Shown here piece by piece: positions 5,125 to 5,615 of a stretch of 5,615 nucleotides of DNA. The position numbers and the translations under genes are program-made. This stretch comes from G021776435 sp046756245. GTDB taxonomy: Bacteria > Pseudomonadota > Alphaproteobacteria > Caulobacterales > Parvularculaceae. The notes under the pieces are model-generated. The model was not told the origin of the DNA, did no database searches, and saw nothing but the letters and a program-made list of their open reading frames with translations. The stretch is from assembly GCA_046756245.1 (NCBI GenBank), contig JBHHVZ010000135.1:1-5615 (forward strand). Reading direction: 5' to 3'. The number at the start of each line of letters is the position of its first letter. Position 1 is the stretch's first letter.

Positions 5125-5152
5125 GACTAGCCAACTCCCGTCCGAAGCGCAA

Positions 5153-5170
5153 GGCCGCTAAAACGCGGCC
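5153..5170. repeat. Short hairpin GGCCGC/GCGGCC
   Basis: A perfect 6-bp stem (5153-5158 with 5165-5170) surrounds the AT-rich loop taaaac. There is no following T-tract. Role unknown. Confidence 0.3.
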
Positions 5171-5219
5171 CAATAGTCACGCGTTCGGGCCGCTGGCCGG
5201 CGCTTCGACGGCGTGCGCC

Positions 5220-5251
5220 GTGCGCAAGACGCTGACGCGCGACTTGCGCGC
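5220..5251. repeat. Nine-pair hairpin in the GH13 upstream region
   Basis: GTGCGCAAG (5220-5228) pairs with CTTGCGCGC (5243-5251) with one G.U pair and a 14-base loop. Its role is unknown, and at this GC content it may be coincidental. Confidence 0.3.
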
Positions 5252-5355
5252 ATTCCTGCTGTCTTTTCCACGAAATTGCGGCCGCCGGGCGCGGCGTGTG
5301 ATCGCTGACGCAACGCCGCCGCGCTCTAACATGGCAGCCGGATCTACGATGACAG

Positions 5356-5370
5356 GCGGCGATGCGCCGC
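5356..5370 (-). terminator. Tight GC hairpin after the small membrane protein gene
   Basis: GCGGCG (5356-5361) and CGCCGC (5365-5370) form a perfect 6-bp stem with a 3-base loop, 25 bases past the stop codon at 5396. No T-run follows on the minus strand, so termination here is only a weak possibility. Confidence 0.25.
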
Positions 5371-5384
5371 GCTTGGCGCGAAGC

Positions 5385-5396
5385 GGGTTCGAACCC
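5385..5396. repeat. Perfect 12-bp palindrome GGGTTCGAACCC
   Basis: The sequence is identical on both strands and touches the stop codon of the small membrane protein gene (plus cta, 5396-5398). It resembles the T-arm of a tRNA, but no tRNA can be folded around it. Confidence 0.5.
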
Positions 5397-5614
5397 TACG
5401 GCCTGAGCGCCGCGGCTGTCGCGGAGTCGTCGTTCCAGGCGCCACCGGCCTCGATCATCAGCCAGCAGCCGCCAGCCAGCAGCACGAACATGAATCCCGC
5501 GAGCGCGTCAATTAAGGGCCCGGCGCGCGCACGCGGCTTCCAGCGTTTTGTCGGCAGGCTTCGCCTTACCGATTGCGTCGCGTCGATATCCGCCCGCTCG
5601 CCCATGCCCGCCAT
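5396..5614 (-). CDS. Small single-helix membrane protein, possibly 5'-truncated by the window edge
   Basis: This frame reads 72 residues from an ATG at 5614 to a TAG (plus cta, 5396-5398). The first half is polar and strongly basic (RRSLPTKRWKPRARAG, about residues 17-32). One hydrophobic segment follows at about 34-56 (LIDALAGFMFVLLAGG and beyond), then a short tail rich in Asp and Ala. The positive-inside rule puts the N-terminus in the cytoplasm and the tail outside. The frame is still open at the window edge, one base past the ATG, so no ribosome site can be examined. Residue 1 or Met4 may be the start, or the protein may be longer. The family is not recognised and no function is proposed. 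It is transcribed toward the GH13 gene, with 361 bases between them. Confidence 0.5.
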   Translation of the reverse strand: MAGMGERADIDATQSVRRSLPTKRWKPRARAGPLIDALAGFMFVLLAGGCWLMIEAGGAWNDDSATAAALRP

Positions 5615-5615
5615 A

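Larger units (their letters stand above)
5035..5395. other. Non-coding region upstream of the GH13 gene
   Basis: These 361 bases contain no credible gene on either strand. They hold the stem-loop at 5075-5124 and shorter hairpins at 5153-5170, 5220-5251 and 5356-5370. The GH13 promoter should be here, but I found only weak candidates (for example minus-strand CATAAA just before the ribosome site, without a matching -35), so none is called. Confidence 0.6.

Noticed and set aside
5330..5401. Possible tRNA around GGTTCGAACCC
   Set aside because: No matching acceptor stem, D-arm or anticodon arm can be placed on either strand, and the T-stem has mismatches in every register tried.

Overview
The window is GC-rich and most of it lies on the minus strand. 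It looks like chromosomal sequence from an alphaproteobacterium, possibly a Rhizobiales-type organism. That placement rests on base composition and protein style only. Apart from one small inserted-looking gene it is ordinary gene-dense chromosome. There is no rRNA, intact tRNA, CRISPR array, insertion sequence, transposase or integrase.

Layout from left to right. Positions 1-101 may hold the 5' end of a minus-strand gene cut by the window edge (weak). Positions 201-479 (minus) encode a 92-residue protein of unknown function behind a strong Shine-Dalgarno sequence. Positions 480-760 are non-coding and rich in inverted repeats, including a nested structure at 621-711. Positions 761-1495 (minus) encode an exported protein that appears to be two copies of one alpha/beta domain, with a readable sigma70-type promoter and an overlapping dyad. 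Positions 1609-1677 (minus) hold what looks like the orphan C-terminal tail of a thermonuclease-like gene. Positions 1772-2302 (plus) encode a SnoaL-fold lipoprotein of clearly lower GC, the only convincing plus-strand gene. Positions 2344-2853 (minus) encode a membrane-anchored staphylococcal-nuclease-fold protein with its catalytic residues intact. Positions 2953-5034 (minus) encode a 693-residue GH13 enzyme of the trehalose-synthase type. Positions 5035-5395 are non-coding with several hairpins. Positions 5396-5614 (minus) encode a small one-helix membrane protein that may continue past the window edge.

The genes do not form an obvious pathway. The GH13 enzyme would act in cytoplasmic maltose/trehalose metabolism. 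The nuclease starts 99 bases downstream of it and could share its transcript. The exported duplicated-domain protein, the lipoprotein and the anchored nuclease all act outside the cytoplasm, but nothing ties them together functionally.

I found no convincing new multi-gene system. The observations most worth following are (i) the duplicated thermonuclease 3' end on either side of the low-GC lipoprotein gene, which suggests an insertion or a decayed tandem paralogue; (ii) the nested inverted repeat at 621-711, a candidate structured RNA; and (iii) the long stem-loop in front of the GH13 gene, together with that enzyme's altered conserved region I.
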